The notes: a model not told the origin generated them from the sequence alone. A DNA stretch of 8,783 nt from Comamonadaceae bacterium CG_4_10_14_3_um_filter_60_75 (GCA_002784245.1 PFKL01000102.1:1-8783); one strand, 5' to 3'; numbered from the stretch's first letter, positions 1 to 7,063 are shown. Translations and numbers: made by a program.

Positions 1-1
1 C

Positions 2-64
2 CGCATCAACCCGAGCAACCGCGAGAAGCTGGCACCAGTACTGGACAAGCTCAGCGCGCGCTAG
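2..64 (+). CDS. C-terminal end of an unidentified gene (5' end outside window)
   Basis: Frame 2 is open from the window edge and ends at a TAG at 62-64. It would encode a 20-residue tail, RINPSNREKLAPVLDKLSAR. The composition (helical, charged, ending KLSAR) looks like a real protein C-terminus, and an 8-bp hairpin follows 19 bp after the stop, as expected for a gene end. The fragment is too short to name a family. It could also be chance read-through, since any frame may stay open for 20 codons. Confidence 0.45.
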   Translation, partial: RINPSNREKLAPVLDKLSAR

Positions 65-83
65 CCCGATAGCCCAGCTTGTT

Positions 84-104
84 ATGCCGGACCTGTTCCG
101 GCAT
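84..104 (+). terminator. Hairpin between the upstream gene and the MFS gene, possible terminator
   Basis: ATGCCGGA (84-91) and TCCGGCAT (97-104) form a perfect 8-bp stem around the 5-nt loop CCTGT. It lies 19 bp past the stop at 62-64. No T-run follows, so it is not a textbook intrinsic terminator; it could be a 3' mRNA end stabiliser. The in-frame ATG at 84 is the first base of this stem, which argues against using that ATG as the MFS start. Confidence 0.4.
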
Positions 105-146
105 CCATTCAGAATGCGCACCTTTGGGGCTGAAGGCTGCGCGACA

Positions 147-1385
147 ATGCGGCGCATGATTGCTCCCGCCAACCTGTGGTTTCGTCTGGTCCCTGCCTAT
201 GCGCTGGGCTATTTTTTGTCGTACGCGCTGCGCAGCGTCAACGCGGTGATTGCGCCCGAGCTGATGCGCGATCTCAACATGAGCGCGGCCGGGTTGGGCC
301 TGCTCACTTCAGCTTACTTTCTGGCGTTTGGCCTGTTTCAGTTACCGCTGGGCCTATTGCTGGACCGCTTTGGCCCGCGCCGTGTTGAAGCAGCACTGCT
401 GCTGGTAGCCGCTGCCGGCTGCGCGCTGTTTGGTCTGGGCGAATCCACGCAAACGCTGGCACTGGCACGCGCGCTCATTGGCATGGGCGTGTCGGCCTGC
501 CTGATGGCCAGCTTCAAGGCGTTCAGCCAGTGGTTCAGCGCTGAACAGTTGCCGTCGCTCACCGCCACCATCATGGTCGCCGGTGGCCTGGGGGCACTCT
601 CTGCCAGCGTGCCGGTTGAAGCGGCGTTACCGCTGCTGGGCTGGCGCGGCCTGTTTTATTTGTGCGCAGCGTTGCTGGTGGCGTCAGCGGCGTACCTGAT
701 GACCGTACCCGACCAGACCGTGGGCACGCAGCGCGAACCCATCGGCCAGCAATTGAACGCCTTGCGCCAGATTTATACCAACCGCATCTTTTGGCGCTTT
801 GCGCCGCAAGGCTGCCTGGCGGTGGGTGGCTTCATGGCCATTCAAGGCTTGTGGGCGGTGCCGTGGCTGATGCAGGTCAACGGCCTGAACCGTGGTGACG
901 CGGCTGGCGTGCTGCTAGGGTTAGCCGTGGCCATGCTGGCGGGTTTTTTGTTTGTCGCCACCTGCTCGCTGTGGCTGGCGCGCCGGGGCGTGTCGCCCAT
1001 GGCTTTGCTCACTTTTGGCATGGGGCTGGCGCTGGTGGCCGAGCTGGCGATCATCCTGAACCTGGCTCCGCCCCTGTGGCTGTGGCCGCTGCTGGGCATC
1101 TCGTTCAGCCTGAGCAACATTGCCTATTCGCAGCTGACGGCGGCTTTTCCGGTGGCACTGTCCGGCCGGGTGAACACCGCCCTGAACCTGCTGGTGTTTG
1201 TGGGCGCGTTTGGTCTGCAGTGGGGTATTGGCGCGGCGTTGGATGCGGCGAGCGCCACGGGCCTGAGCCACAGCGAGGCTTTCAAACTGACGTTTACCGT
1301 ACTGCTGGCGGCGCAAGCGCTGGCTTATGGGTGGTTTCTGCTGCCTGCAAAGCCCAAGCGCTCGAGGCAGACTCTGTCCGTTTGA
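147..1385 (+). CDS. MFS transporter
   Basis: A 412-residue polytopic inner-membrane protein of the major facilitator superfamily, likely a proton-coupled secondary transporter of unknown substrate. About twelve hydrophobic segments are visible. The loop after the second segment carries motif A, GLLLDRFGPRRV (about residues 69-80), including the conserved Asp and Arg; a second half of similar layout follows a hydrophilic centre near residues 195-225. The length is typical for the family. The start at 147 is preferred because GAAGG lies about 10 nt upstream; the in-frame ATG at 84 sits in a hairpin, and the ATGs at 114 and 156 remain alternatives. The C-terminus is basic (KPKRSRQ). It is convergent with the glycerate kinase gene, 107 bp away. 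The substrate cannot be told from the sequence; a hydroxy-acid such as glycerate is possible but unsupported. Confidence 0.88.
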   Translation: MRRMIAPANLWFRLVPAYALGYFLSYALRSVNAVIAPELMRDLNMSAAGLGLLTSAYFLAFGLFQLPLGLLLDRFGPRRVEAALLLVAAAGCALFGLGESTQTLALARALIGMGVSACLMASFKAFSQWFSAEQLPSLTATIMVAGGLGALSASVPVEAALPLLGWRGLFYLCAALLVASAAYLMTVPDQTVGTQREPIGQQLNALRQIYTNRIFWRFAPQGCLAVGGFMAIQGLWAVPWLMQVNGLNRGDAAGVLLGLAVAMLAGFLFVATCSLWLARRGVSPMALLTFGMGLALVAELAIILNLAPPLWLWPLLGISFSLSNIAYSQLTAAFPVALSGRVNTALNLLVFVGAFGLQWGIGAALDAASATGLSHSEAFKLTFTVLLAAQALAYGWFLLPAKPKRSRQTLSV

Positions 1386-1492
1386 CGTCAACCGGATTGC
1401 GGGATTTCTTTGCCATCAAGCCCTCATCAAGCCGTCCAGCTCATGTCGTGGCTTGGGTTAAAACAACACATCAGTTAGACCCAAATATTCCA

Positions 1493-2782
1493 TTAGCCGG
1501 TCAACAAAATCGCCCGGAAATCATTCACATTGGTCAGCGTCGGCCCGGTGATGACCGAGTCGCCCAGGGTTTGAAAGAACGTGTGGGCATCGTTGTTGTC
1601 CAGAAAACTGCGCGGGTTCATGCCGAGCGCCCAGGCGCGCTCCAAGGTGTCGGGAGTCAACACTGCCCCAGCGATTTCCTCCAAACCATCGACACCGTCG
1701 GTGTCCCCAGCGATGGCATAGACACCGGGCGTTCCCGCCAGCGCCACGCCCAGCGCCAGCAAAAACTCCACATTGCGCCCGCCACGGCCTTGGCCCTTGA
1801 GCGTCACCGTGGTTTCACCGCCAGACAGCAGCACGCAGGGGGTTTTGAACGGCTGGCCGTGCAGCACCACCTGGCGCGCCATGCCACCCAGCACTTTGGC
1901 CACGTCACGCGCTTCGCCTTCAAGGCTATCGCCCAGGATGTAGGGCGTGAACCCGGCTGCCTGCGCCATTTGTGCAGCAGCTTGCAGCGCGATTTGCGGC
2001 GCGGTGATCATGCGCACGCTGCTTTTATTCAGGCGCGCATCGTCGGGCTTGACGGTCTCGCCTGCGCCGCCCTCCAGCAGTTGGCGCGCCGCTACAGGCA
2101 GGTCAATCTGGTAGCGCTGCACAATGGCCAATGCATCCGCGCAGGTGGTGACATCGCCCACGGTGGGGCCTGAGGCAATGTCCATGGGCAAGTCGCCAGG
2201 CACATCCGAGATCAGCAGCGTGAGCAATTTGGCCGGGTAGCAGGCCGCACCCAAGCGGCCGCCTTTGATGGCCGAGAGGTGGCGGCGCACGCAGTTCATC
2301 TCTGAAATGGTCGCGCCGCTGGTCAGCAAGGCTTTGTTGACGTTTTGCTTGTCAGCCAGCGTCATTCCTTCGCTAGGCGCTATTAAAAGTGATGAGCCGC
2401 CGCCCGAGATCAGGGCGATGACCAGGTCATCCGTGGTGAGGCCTTGCACGGTTTGCAGAATGCGCTGGGTGGCGGCCAGCCCCGCCGCGTCAGGCACCGG
2501 GTGCGCGGCTTGCACGATGTCGACGCGCTGGCACGGCACCTCATAGCCGTAGCGCGTGACCACCAAGCCCTCTAGCGGCCCGGCCCAATGGTCTTCGAGC
2601 GCGCGCGCCATGGCGGCACTGGCTTTGCCCGCGCCAATGATGATGGTGCGGCCTTTGGGCGGCGGTGGCAGATGGGCGGGCAAGCACAGCGCCGGCTGGG
2701 CGGCGGCCACGGCCGCGTCAAACAGCTGGCGCAGCAGGGCGGGAGGTGGCGGCAAGGGCAGGGCTTTTATTTCGCTGTGCAT
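1493..2782 (-). CDS. Glycerate kinase, type 2 (GckA/TtuD, DUF4147-MOFRL family)
   Basis: A 429-residue cytosolic kinase expected to phosphorylate D-glycerate with ATP to 2-phosphoglycerate, as in the GckA/TtuD family that closes tartrate, glyoxylate and serine-cycle breakdown. Visible motifs in order: GAGKAS (50-55), the glycine-rich SGGGSSLL (126-133), NCVRRHLSAIKGGRL (163-177), SDVPGD with IASGPT (192-207), then the C-terminal MOFRL part with SGGETTVT (320-327), GRGGRN (332-337), GDTDGVDG (359-366) and TGPTLTNVND (412-421). The start is the ATG at 2782, which shares its A with the TGA of the upstream methyltransferase (TGATG); this gives the normal family length. An upstream in-frame ATG at 2824 would add 14 unconserved residues. 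AAGAAG lies about 9 nt upstream. The one-base overlap implies translational coupling. The family was once labelled hydroxypyruvate reductase, so old names vary. No tartronate semialdehyde reductase gene is adjacent. Confidence 0.92.
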   Translation of the reverse strand: MHSEIKALPLPPPPALLRQLFDAAVAAAQPALCLPAHLPPPPKGRTIIIGAGKASAAMARALEDHWAGPLEGLVVTRYGYEVPCQRVDIVQAAHPVPDAAGLAATQRILQTVQGLTTDDLVIALISGGGSSLLIAPSEGMTLADKQNVNKALLTSGATISEMNCVRRHLSAIKGGRLGAACYPAKLLTLLISDVPGDLPMDIASGPTVGDVTTCADALAIVQRYQIDLPVAARQLLEGGAGETVKPDDARLNKSSVRMITAPQIALQAAAQMAQAAGFTPYILGDSLEGEARDVAKVLGGMARQVVLHGQPFKTPCVLLSGGETTVTLKGQGRGGRNVEFLLALGVALAGTPGVYAIAGDTDGVDGLEEIAGAVLTPDTLERAWALGMNPRSFLDNNDAHTFFQTLGDSVITGPTLTNVNDFRAILLTG

Positions 2783-3534
2783 CACGATGACTTCTTTTTT
2801 TCCAATGGTATGCGATACACCCACACCGGCTTGCCCTGGGTTGGGCGCAATATCACAAGCGGCCTGAGCTCTTGCGCCGCAAATTCCAGGCTCACCAGAT
2901 ACGCCCCGGACTTGAGTTCGGCGCGCGCTTTAGCCACTGCGCGCGGCATGCTTTCAGGCCGCTGAAACAGGTAAACCATGTCGTAAGCCGACCAGTCGGC
3001 GCGCCAGATGTCACCCTGGCGCACGCGCGCCCACGGGCAGCGCAGGGCGCACAGCGCGCGCAGCGGCCAGCTCCACTCCAGTCCGTGCAATCTGGCCTGT
3101 GGGTAGGCCGCGCGCAGCGCCAGCAAGCCGTCACCCAGGCCACAGCCTGCATCCAGAATGAGAGCGCCTTGCACAAGTGGTACTTGGGCTGCAAGGTGTT
3201 TTAATGCCTTTTTAGGCGTTGGAAAAAGGGGCGCATCGCGCCAGGCGTTCAGGGGATAGATCAGCAGCAGCAAGAGCAGCGGCAGCAACCAGGCCCAAGC
3301 GGGCAAGGCGGCGGCACCGGATGCGGCCAGCGACAGCGGGAAGCCCAGCGCAATCATCACGCGCCGCCACCAGGTGGTGCCCAGCACGCTGGCGGCCACA
3401 CCCAGCGCACCGACCCAAGCCAAGGCCAGCGAGGGGGCGACGCCCATGCTGGCCAGGCCGGCAAACAACAGCCAGGACAGGCCCCAAACCAGGATTGCGG
3501 GCAGGGGCCAAGGGAGTCGGTGCACGCCCAACAT
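2782..3534 (-). CDS. Membrane-anchored class I SAM-dependent methyltransferase
   Basis: A 250-residue protein in two parts. Residues 1-97 are very hydrophobic, with about four likely membrane segments (near 8-30, 34-54, 58-75, 79-96). Residues 105-250 form a soluble Rossmann-type domain with a clear motif I, ILDAGCGLGDG (126-136), an acidic residue after strand 2 (GLEWSW, Glu153) and RQGDIW (172-177) as the likely motif near the adenine. The residues after it (MVYLFQRPESM) fit strand 4. The acceptor is unknown; the membrane anchor suggests a lipid or membrane-associated substrate, which is inference. The chosen start is the ATG at 3534; a GTG directly upstream at 3537 is the alternative. It lies 41 bp after parB and overlaps the glycerate kinase start by one base, so these two genes are probably co-translated and may share the parB transcript. 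Confidence 0.8.
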   Translation of the reverse strand: MLGVHRLPWPLPAILVWGLSWLLFAGLASMGVAPSLALAWVGALGVAASVLGTTWWRRVMIALGFPLSLAASGAAALPAWAWLLPLLLLLLIYPLNAWRDAPLFPTPKKALKHLAAQVPLVQGALILDAGCGLGDGLLALRAAYPQARLHGLEWSWPLRALCALRCPWARVRQGDIWRADWSAYDMVYLFQRPESMPRAVAKARAELKSGAYLVSLEFAAQELRPLVILRPTQGKPVWVYRIPLEKKKSS

Positions 3535-3575
3535 CACGGCGCTAAAACGGGAAGAAAATCACGCTGCCAACGGGT

Positions 3576-4562
3576 TCAGCGCCCCGCAGCGCCGCGCAGC
3601 TTGTCGATCAGTCCATTGAGTTCGTCGAGCGAGCCAAAACCTACGCCGATCTCACCAACGTCTTCGACGCGACCCTGGCGTTTGACGCGTTTTTTGACGC
3701 GCACTTCCACCACCGCCATCAGCAAATCGGACAGCTCTTCTTCAATGCGTTTGATATCACGCGACTTTTCTTTCTTGGGTTTGGTTGCCACCAGCGAAAA
3801 CTCGGCGGCTAGTTTTTTCACCAGGCTTTCGGCTTCGCGCACCGACATTTTTTTGGCGGCAATCTGGCTGGCTGCTGTGATCTGCGTGGCTTTGTCCAAC
3901 GCCAGCAGCGCACGCGCGTGGCCCATGTCGATGTCACCAGCCATCAACATGGTTTGCACCGGGTCAGCCAGGTTCAGCAGGCGCAACAAATTGCTGGCGG
4001 CACTGCGGCTGCGGCCCACGGCTTGCGCGGCGCTCTCGTGCGTCAGGCCAAATTCCTTGATCAGGCGCTGCAGGCCCTGCGCTTCTTCCAGCGGGTTGAG
4101 GTCTTCGCGCTGCATGTTCTCAATCAGCGCCATGGCGGCAGCGGCCTCGTTGGGGACGTCGCGCACCAGCACCGGCACGCTGTCCAGGCCTGCCAGTTTG
4201 GCGGCACGAAAACGCCGCTCACCGGCGATGATTTCGTACAGCGGCCGCAGCGCGCCGCCCGTGTCGGAGGCCATTTGGGCGCGTTTGGCTTGCGCGTCGG
4301 CATCGCTCAAACGGCGCACCAGAATCGGCTGCATGATGCCTTGCGCCTTGATGGACTCGGCCAGCTCATACAAAGCGCCCTCGTCCATGCGCGTGCGCGG
4401 CTGGTACTGGCCGGCCACCATGTCGGTAAGCAGCAGTGTCGACGGCTGACCGCTGTTGGCCAGGTTGACGGTAGCGCCGTCAAGCGAAAACGTGTCGTCG
4501 GCCGTGGGGCCCAGCAGGGCTTCAAGACCGCGGCCCAGGCCTTTGAGTTTTTTGGTGACCAT
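3576..4562 (-). CDS. parB: Chromosome partition protein ParB
   Basis: A 328-residue ParB/Spo0J, the CTP-dependent clamp that loads at parS and spreads on nearby DNA to segregate the replicated origin region. Domains in order: an N-terminal tail with GLGRGLEALLG (8-18), the ParA-stimulating motif of the family; the ParB N-terminal CTP-binding domain with GERRFRAA (114-121) and ENMQREDLNPLEEA (148-161); a helix-turn-helix around 174-197 (LTHESAAQAVGRSRSAASNL) for parS recognition; a basic linker (KPKKEKSRDIKR, 261-272) and a C-terminal dimerisation region to 328. Residues 85-108 are a low-complexity insertion between strand PILVR and YEIIAGERR, longer than in the textbook proteins. The ATG at 4562 has a strong AAGGAGG seven bases upstream. 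Four candidate parS sites lie upstream in the same window. Confidence 0.97.
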   Translation of the reverse strand: MVTKKLKGLGRGLEALLGPTADDTFSLDGATVNLANSGQPSTLLLTDMVAGQYQPRTRMDEGALYELAESIKAQGIMQPILVRRLSDADAQAKRAQMASDTGGALRPLYEIIAGERRFRAAKLAGLDSVPVLVRDVPNEAAAAMALIENMQREDLNPLEEAQGLQRLIKEFGLTHESAAQAVGRSRSAASNLLRLLNLADPVQTMLMAGDIDMGHARALLALDKATQITAASQIAAKKMSVREAESLVKKLAAEFSLVATKPKKEKSRDIKRIEEELSDLLMAVVEVRVKKRVKRQGRVEDVGEIGVGFGSLDELNGLIDKLRGAAGR

Positions 4563-4569
4563 GAGAAAT

Positions 4570-4576
4570 CCTCCTT
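4570..4576 (-). promoter_or_regulatory. Strong ribosome binding site of parB
   Basis: The minus strand reads AAGGAGG with seven bases to the ATG at 4562, close to the perfect anti-16S match. It overlaps the TAA stop (4577-4575) of the hydrolase gene, so ribosomes ending the hydrolase sit directly on the parB initiation region. parA, by contrast, has only a weak purine stretch upstream. Confidence 0.75.
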
Positions 4577-5114
4577 AACTTTGAATCAGAGTTTGCAGCA
4601 GCGCCTGGCCCTGTGGCCAGTCGCCCAAGCCAGAGTCGGCGTTGATATGGCCCGCCGCACCGATAGCGACCAGGTCCGAACCCCAGGCACTGGCAAACCG
4701 GGCAGCGCGCGCGGGTGTGCAATAAGGGTCGTCGCTGCTGACAACCAGCGTACTTTTGAACGGCAGCTTGTTCAATACCAGCGGCGACCAGCTGGGCAGC
4801 AACGCGCGCAGCGCGTCGCGCTCGGCATCGCCCGGTGCCACCAGCAGTGCGCCTTGCACACGCTGGGTATTTTTTGAAATTTGCGCCCACGCGGTCACCA
4901 GTTGGCAGCCCAGGCTATGCGCCACCAGCACCACCGGGGAGTCGACGCTGAGCACCACGTCTTCCAGCCGGGCGATCCAGTCACCGCGCAACGGACGCAA
5001 CCAGTCATGCTGCTCTACCCGTGTGTAGCCAAACTGGTCTTGCCACAGGCTTTGCCAATGGCCCGGGCCGGAGTTTTGCCAGCCTGGCAGGAGCAGGATT
5101 TGACGCGGATTCAT
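4575..5114 (-). CDS. RBBP9/YdeN-family small alpha/beta serine hydrolase
   Basis: A 179-residue single-domain alpha/beta hydrolase of the RBBP9/YdeN group (Pfam Ser_hydrolase type), predicted to be cytosolic with unknown natural substrate. The N-terminal strand and oxyanion region read ILLLPGWQNSGPGHWQ (6-21), typical of the group. The nucleophile elbow is AHSLGC with Ser67; the acid is Asp128 or Asp129 in SSDDPYC; the base is His156 in GAAGHINADSG. All three catalytic residues are present, so the enzyme should be active. The start is the ATG at 5114: a TTG at 5165 would add a 17-residue Ser/Tyr/Lys-rich stretch that is encoded by an intergenic repeat-like element and is not conserved in type. 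The gene lies between parA (56 bp upstream) and parB (12 bp downstream), so it is probably transcribed with both. Confidence 0.87.
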   Translation of the reverse strand: MNPRQILLLPGWQNSGPGHWQSLWQDQFGYTRVEQHDWLRPLRGDWIARLEDVVLSVDSPVVLVAHSLGCQLVTAWAQISKNTQRVQGALLVAPGDAERDALRALLPSWSPLVLNKLPFKSTLVVSSDDPYCTPARAARFASAWGSDLVAIGAAGHINADSGLGDWPQGQALLQTLIQS

Positions 5115-5116
5115 AC

Positions 5117-5168
5117 TCTTATTTTTATAGCTACTCGCGCTTGATTGATATGGGCTAGAGGCCAATTT
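5117..5168. repeat. AT-rich intergenic repeat-like element between parA and the hydrolase gene
   Basis: The plus strand reads CTCTTATTTTTATAGCTACT, then CGCGCTTGATTGATATG, then GGCTAGAGGCCAATTT. It resembles a short dispersed element (AATAAGAGC-TAGCGCTTG-AAGCGCTAGAGGCC type) that I associate from memory with Comamonadaceae genomes. In other copies the AGCGCT/AGCGCT halves are self-complementary; here they are degraded. Only this one copy is in the window, so its repeat nature cannot be shown here. It ends at the parA stop and sits directly upstream of the hydrolase ATG. Confidence 0.5.
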
Positions 5169-5170
5169 GG

Positions 5171-5956
5171 CTAAATTTTCTCAATGCGCTCGACCATCTC
5201 TTGCGCAAACGCCACAAAGGCCTGCGCGCCTTTGCTGCTGGGGTCAAACACCACGCCGGGTACGCCGTAGCTGGGCGCCTCGGCCAGCCGCACATTGCGC
5301 GGAATAACGGTGTTGAATACCTTGTCGCCAAAGCGCGCCTTAAGCTGTTCGCTCACCTGTTGCTGCAACGTGATGCGTGGGTCAAACATCACACGCAGCA
5401 AGCCGATGATGGCCAGGTCTTTGTTCAGGTTGGCGTGCACCTGCTTGATGGTGTTAACCAGGTCGGCGAGGCCTTCCAGCGCAAAGTACTCGCACTGCAT
5501 CGGCACGATGACACCATGCGCGCAACACAAACCATTGAGCGTCAGCAGCGACAGGCTCGGCGGGCAGTCGATCAGGACAAAGTCGTAGTCACCGTCAACT
5601 ACAGCTAACGCGGTCTTCAGGCGCTTTTCGCGCCGCTCCAGGCTGACCATTTCGACCTCGGCCCCGGCGAGCTCGCGGTTGGCTCCCAGGATGTCGTAAC
5701 TGCAACCGGCCTCAACCAGCTTGGTGCTTTGCACCTTGACTTCTTTCACCGAATGCGATTCCAGCAACACGTCGTAGACGCTGAGTTCGAGCTTGCGCTT
5801 GTCGACGCCCGAGCCCATGGTGGCGTTGCCCTGCGGGTCCAGATCGACCATCAGCACCCGCTGTCCGACCTTGGCCAGGCCAGCGGCCAGGTTGACGGTG
5901 GAAGTGGTTTTGCCAACGCCACCTTTTTGGTTGGCAATACAGAAAATTTTGGCCAT
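5171..5956 (-). CDS. parA: Chromosome partition ATPase ParA (Soj-like)
   Basis: A 261-residue ParA/MinD-superfamily ATPase that binds nucleoid DNA when dimerised by ATP and pulls ParB-parS complexes apart. The deviant Walker A box KGGVGKTT spans residues 11-18 with the signature Lys and catalytic Lys; Walker A' VDLDPQGN is at 37-44; Walker B VLIDCPPS is at 127-134. The short N-terminus without a helix-turn-helix marks a chromosomal (type Ib-like size) Soj protein, not a plasmid type Ia ParA. The C-terminal FNTVIPRNVRLAEAPSYG (214-231) is the usual family block. The ATG at 5956 gives the normal start MAKIFCIANQKGG. A parS-like palindrome lies 41 bp upstream, in the region where the promoter must be unless the gene is read from the LysE gene, so ParB feedback on parA transcription is possible. 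Confidence 0.97.
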   Translation of the reverse strand: MAKIFCIANQKGGVGKTTSTVNLAAGLAKVGQRVLMVDLDPQGNATMGSGVDKRKLELSVYDVLLESHSVKEVKVQSTKLVEAGCSYDILGANRELAGAEVEMVSLERREKRLKTALAVVDGDYDFVLIDCPPSLSLLTLNGLCCAHGVIVPMQCEYFALEGLADLVNTIKQVHANLNKDLAIIGLLRVMFDPRITLQQQVSEQLKARFGDKVFNTVIPRNVRLAEAPSYGVPGVVFDPSSKGAQAFVAFAQEMVERIEKI

Positions 5957-5997
5957 GGGCTGCTTACTCAGAAAAATTGAAAATGGGTCGCTTGAAT

Positions 5998-6013
5998 TGT
6001 TTCACGTGAAACC
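5998..6013. promoter_or_regulatory. parS site upstream of parA
   Basis: TGTTTCACGTGAAACC matches the conserved chromosomal parS TGTTTCACGTGAAACA at 15 of 16 positions; only the last base differs. It lies in the 79-bp spacer between the LysE stop and the parA start, so ParB loading here could both nucleate the partition complex and affect parA transcription. Confidence 0.88.
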
Positions 6014-6035
6014 GGGACATGGATGGGCTGAAATA

Positions 6036-6650
6036 TCAGTTGGATGCCGCCAGTTTGATGCCAAACCCGACAAAAAAGACGCCAGCCACTCTTTCCAAAA
6101 TCCGGGAGATGAGCGGATTGGCGCGGACTTTTCCGGCCAAAAAAAGCATCGGCAGCGTGGCGGTCAGGCCACAGAAAAAAGTCAGCACGGCGATGGTGGC
6201 CGCCATGAACGCATACGTCACCAGGCCTTGCTGGCGCGCCAGGTCGACAAACAGCGGGAAAAAAGCCATGTAAAACAGAATCGCCCTGGGGTTGAGCAAC
6301 ATGATCGTCATCACCTGCTTGAGGTAATGGTGCGGCTTAATCTGCAGCACCGGCGCTGCACCCGGTTTGGCCAACAGCAACTTCGCACCGAGCCGGGCTA
6401 AATAAGCCGCGCTAAGCCAATGCATGGCATGAAACACATTCGGGTAGGCGGTCAGCAGCGCCGCAACGCCGGCAATAGCCGACCATATCAGCACCTGGCC
6501 GCCCAGAATGACACCAAAAGTTGCCGCCAATTCACCGCGAAAACTGCCCTTGCTGGTGGAGGTGATCAGCGCCGGGTTGCCCGGACCGAGGACCAGCAGA
6601 AAGACCAGAATGGTGATGACGAAAGTGGCGTAGTCGGTGGTGCCGAGCAT
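6036..6650 (-). CDS. LysE/RhtB-family amino acid exporter
   Basis: A 204-residue inner-membrane protein of the LysE/RhtB translocator family, which exports amino acids or derivatives; the substrate here is unknown. About six hydrophobic segments are visible (near 7-24, 42-63, 70-92, 112-135, 144-172, 183-200). The family signature after the first segment appears as GPGNPALIT (22-30), with Asn where many members have GPGP. NPRAILFYMAFFPLF (120-134) matches the conserved NPKxxLFF block of the fifth region. The length is normal for the family (about 200-210). The ATG at 6650 has no strong Shine-Dalgarno. The gene sits between rsmG and parA on the same strand, and its stop is 79 bp before the parA start, so read-through into parA is possible. 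A promoter candidate lies at 6777-6749. Confidence 0.9.
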   Translation of the reverse strand: MLGTTDYATFVITILVFLLVLGPGNPALITSTSKGSFRGELAATFGVILGGQVLIWSAIAGVAALLTAYPNVFHAMHWLSAAYLARLGAKLLLAKPGAAPVLQIKPHHYLKQVMTIMLLNPRAILFYMAFFPLFVDLARQQGLVTYAFMAATIAVLTFFCGLTATLPMLFLAGKVRANPLISRILERVAGVFFVGFGIKLAASN

Positions 6651-6748
6651 GGGAATCTTTGATTTGGGGAAGCGGGGAGTTTACGTTGGAACTGGCCTTG
6701 GGTTGACTGTGACGGCTTGCTGCTTTGAAAGAGCGCGGCCAACTGGCA

Positions 6749-6777
6749 TTAATAAAGGTAGCTCAGCACCTTGTCTA
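6749..6777 (-). promoter_or_regulatory. Candidate sigma-70 promoter for the LysE-family gene
   Basis: On the minus strand TAGACA (6777-6772; 5 of 6 to TTGACA) is followed after 17 bp by TATTAA (6754-6749; 4 of 6 to TATAAT). It lies about 100 bp upstream of the ATG at 6650 and is the best -35/-10 pair I found in the gap. Found by eye only; chance matches of this quality are common. Confidence 0.3.
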
Positions 6778-6822
6778 CATCTTGGCAAACCCGGCACGGC
6801 GACTGGGTCATGCGCATGCGGT

Positions 6823-6896
6823 TTTGGGGTGTGAACACGCGCGAAACAGAGGGCCCAGTACGCCAGCGTCTGTCGGCGCGCGCCTCACACCCCAAA
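6823..6896. repeat. Imperfect palindrome with 12-bp perfect outer arms
   Basis: TTTGGGGTGTGA (6823-6834) is the exact reverse complement of TCACACCCCAAA (6885-6896). Inside, GC-rich segments (ACGCGCG against GCGCGCG) and ACAGA (6846-6850) with TCTGT extend the pairing, with a bulge, around a loop containing GGGCCC. As RNA this is a 74-nt stem-loop. It has no T-run on either side, so an intrinsic terminator is unlikely. It may be a REP-like or small non-coding element. Confidence 0.55.
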
Positions 6897-7063
6897 GCCC
6901 GGTCACATAACCCAATCACCGTGCCTGGACGCTTAAGGAGAAGCTCTGTTGTTCAGAGTGGTTGCGCTTAGGGCCGCTGGTATCACGATGGCGGACTGAA
7001 CTCCACCTACGCTACGCAGACAAGTTCAAGGAGTTCCCTTGCCAGCAGACCCATGACCACACC

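Noticed and set aside
1453..1484. TTGGGT...ACCCAA as a terminator between the convergent MFS and glycerate kinase genes
   Set aside because: Only 6 bp with a 20-nt loop and no T-run; expected by chance.
971..2173. Long plus-strand open frame of about 400 codons across the MFS 3' end and the glycerate kinase gene
   Set aside because: It runs antisense to a clearly conserved glycerate kinase and in another frame of the MFS gene; its product is Arg/Gln/His-rich with no domain. It is a shadow of high-GC coding.
2371..2400. CGCTAGGCGCTATTAAAAG resembling part of the intergenic repeat near 5117
   Set aside because: It lies in conserved glycerate kinase codons (SSLLIAPSE) and the resemblance covers only a few bases.
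3520..4877. Long plus-strand open frames opposite parB and the hydrolase
   Set aside because: The Ser/Arg- or Gln/His-rich composition and lack of motifs mark them as antisense shadows of well-supported genes.
6755..6780. GGTAGCTCAGCACC resembling a tRNA D-arm
   Set aside because: No acceptor stem, anticodon arm or T-arm (GGTTCRA-type) can be paired around it.
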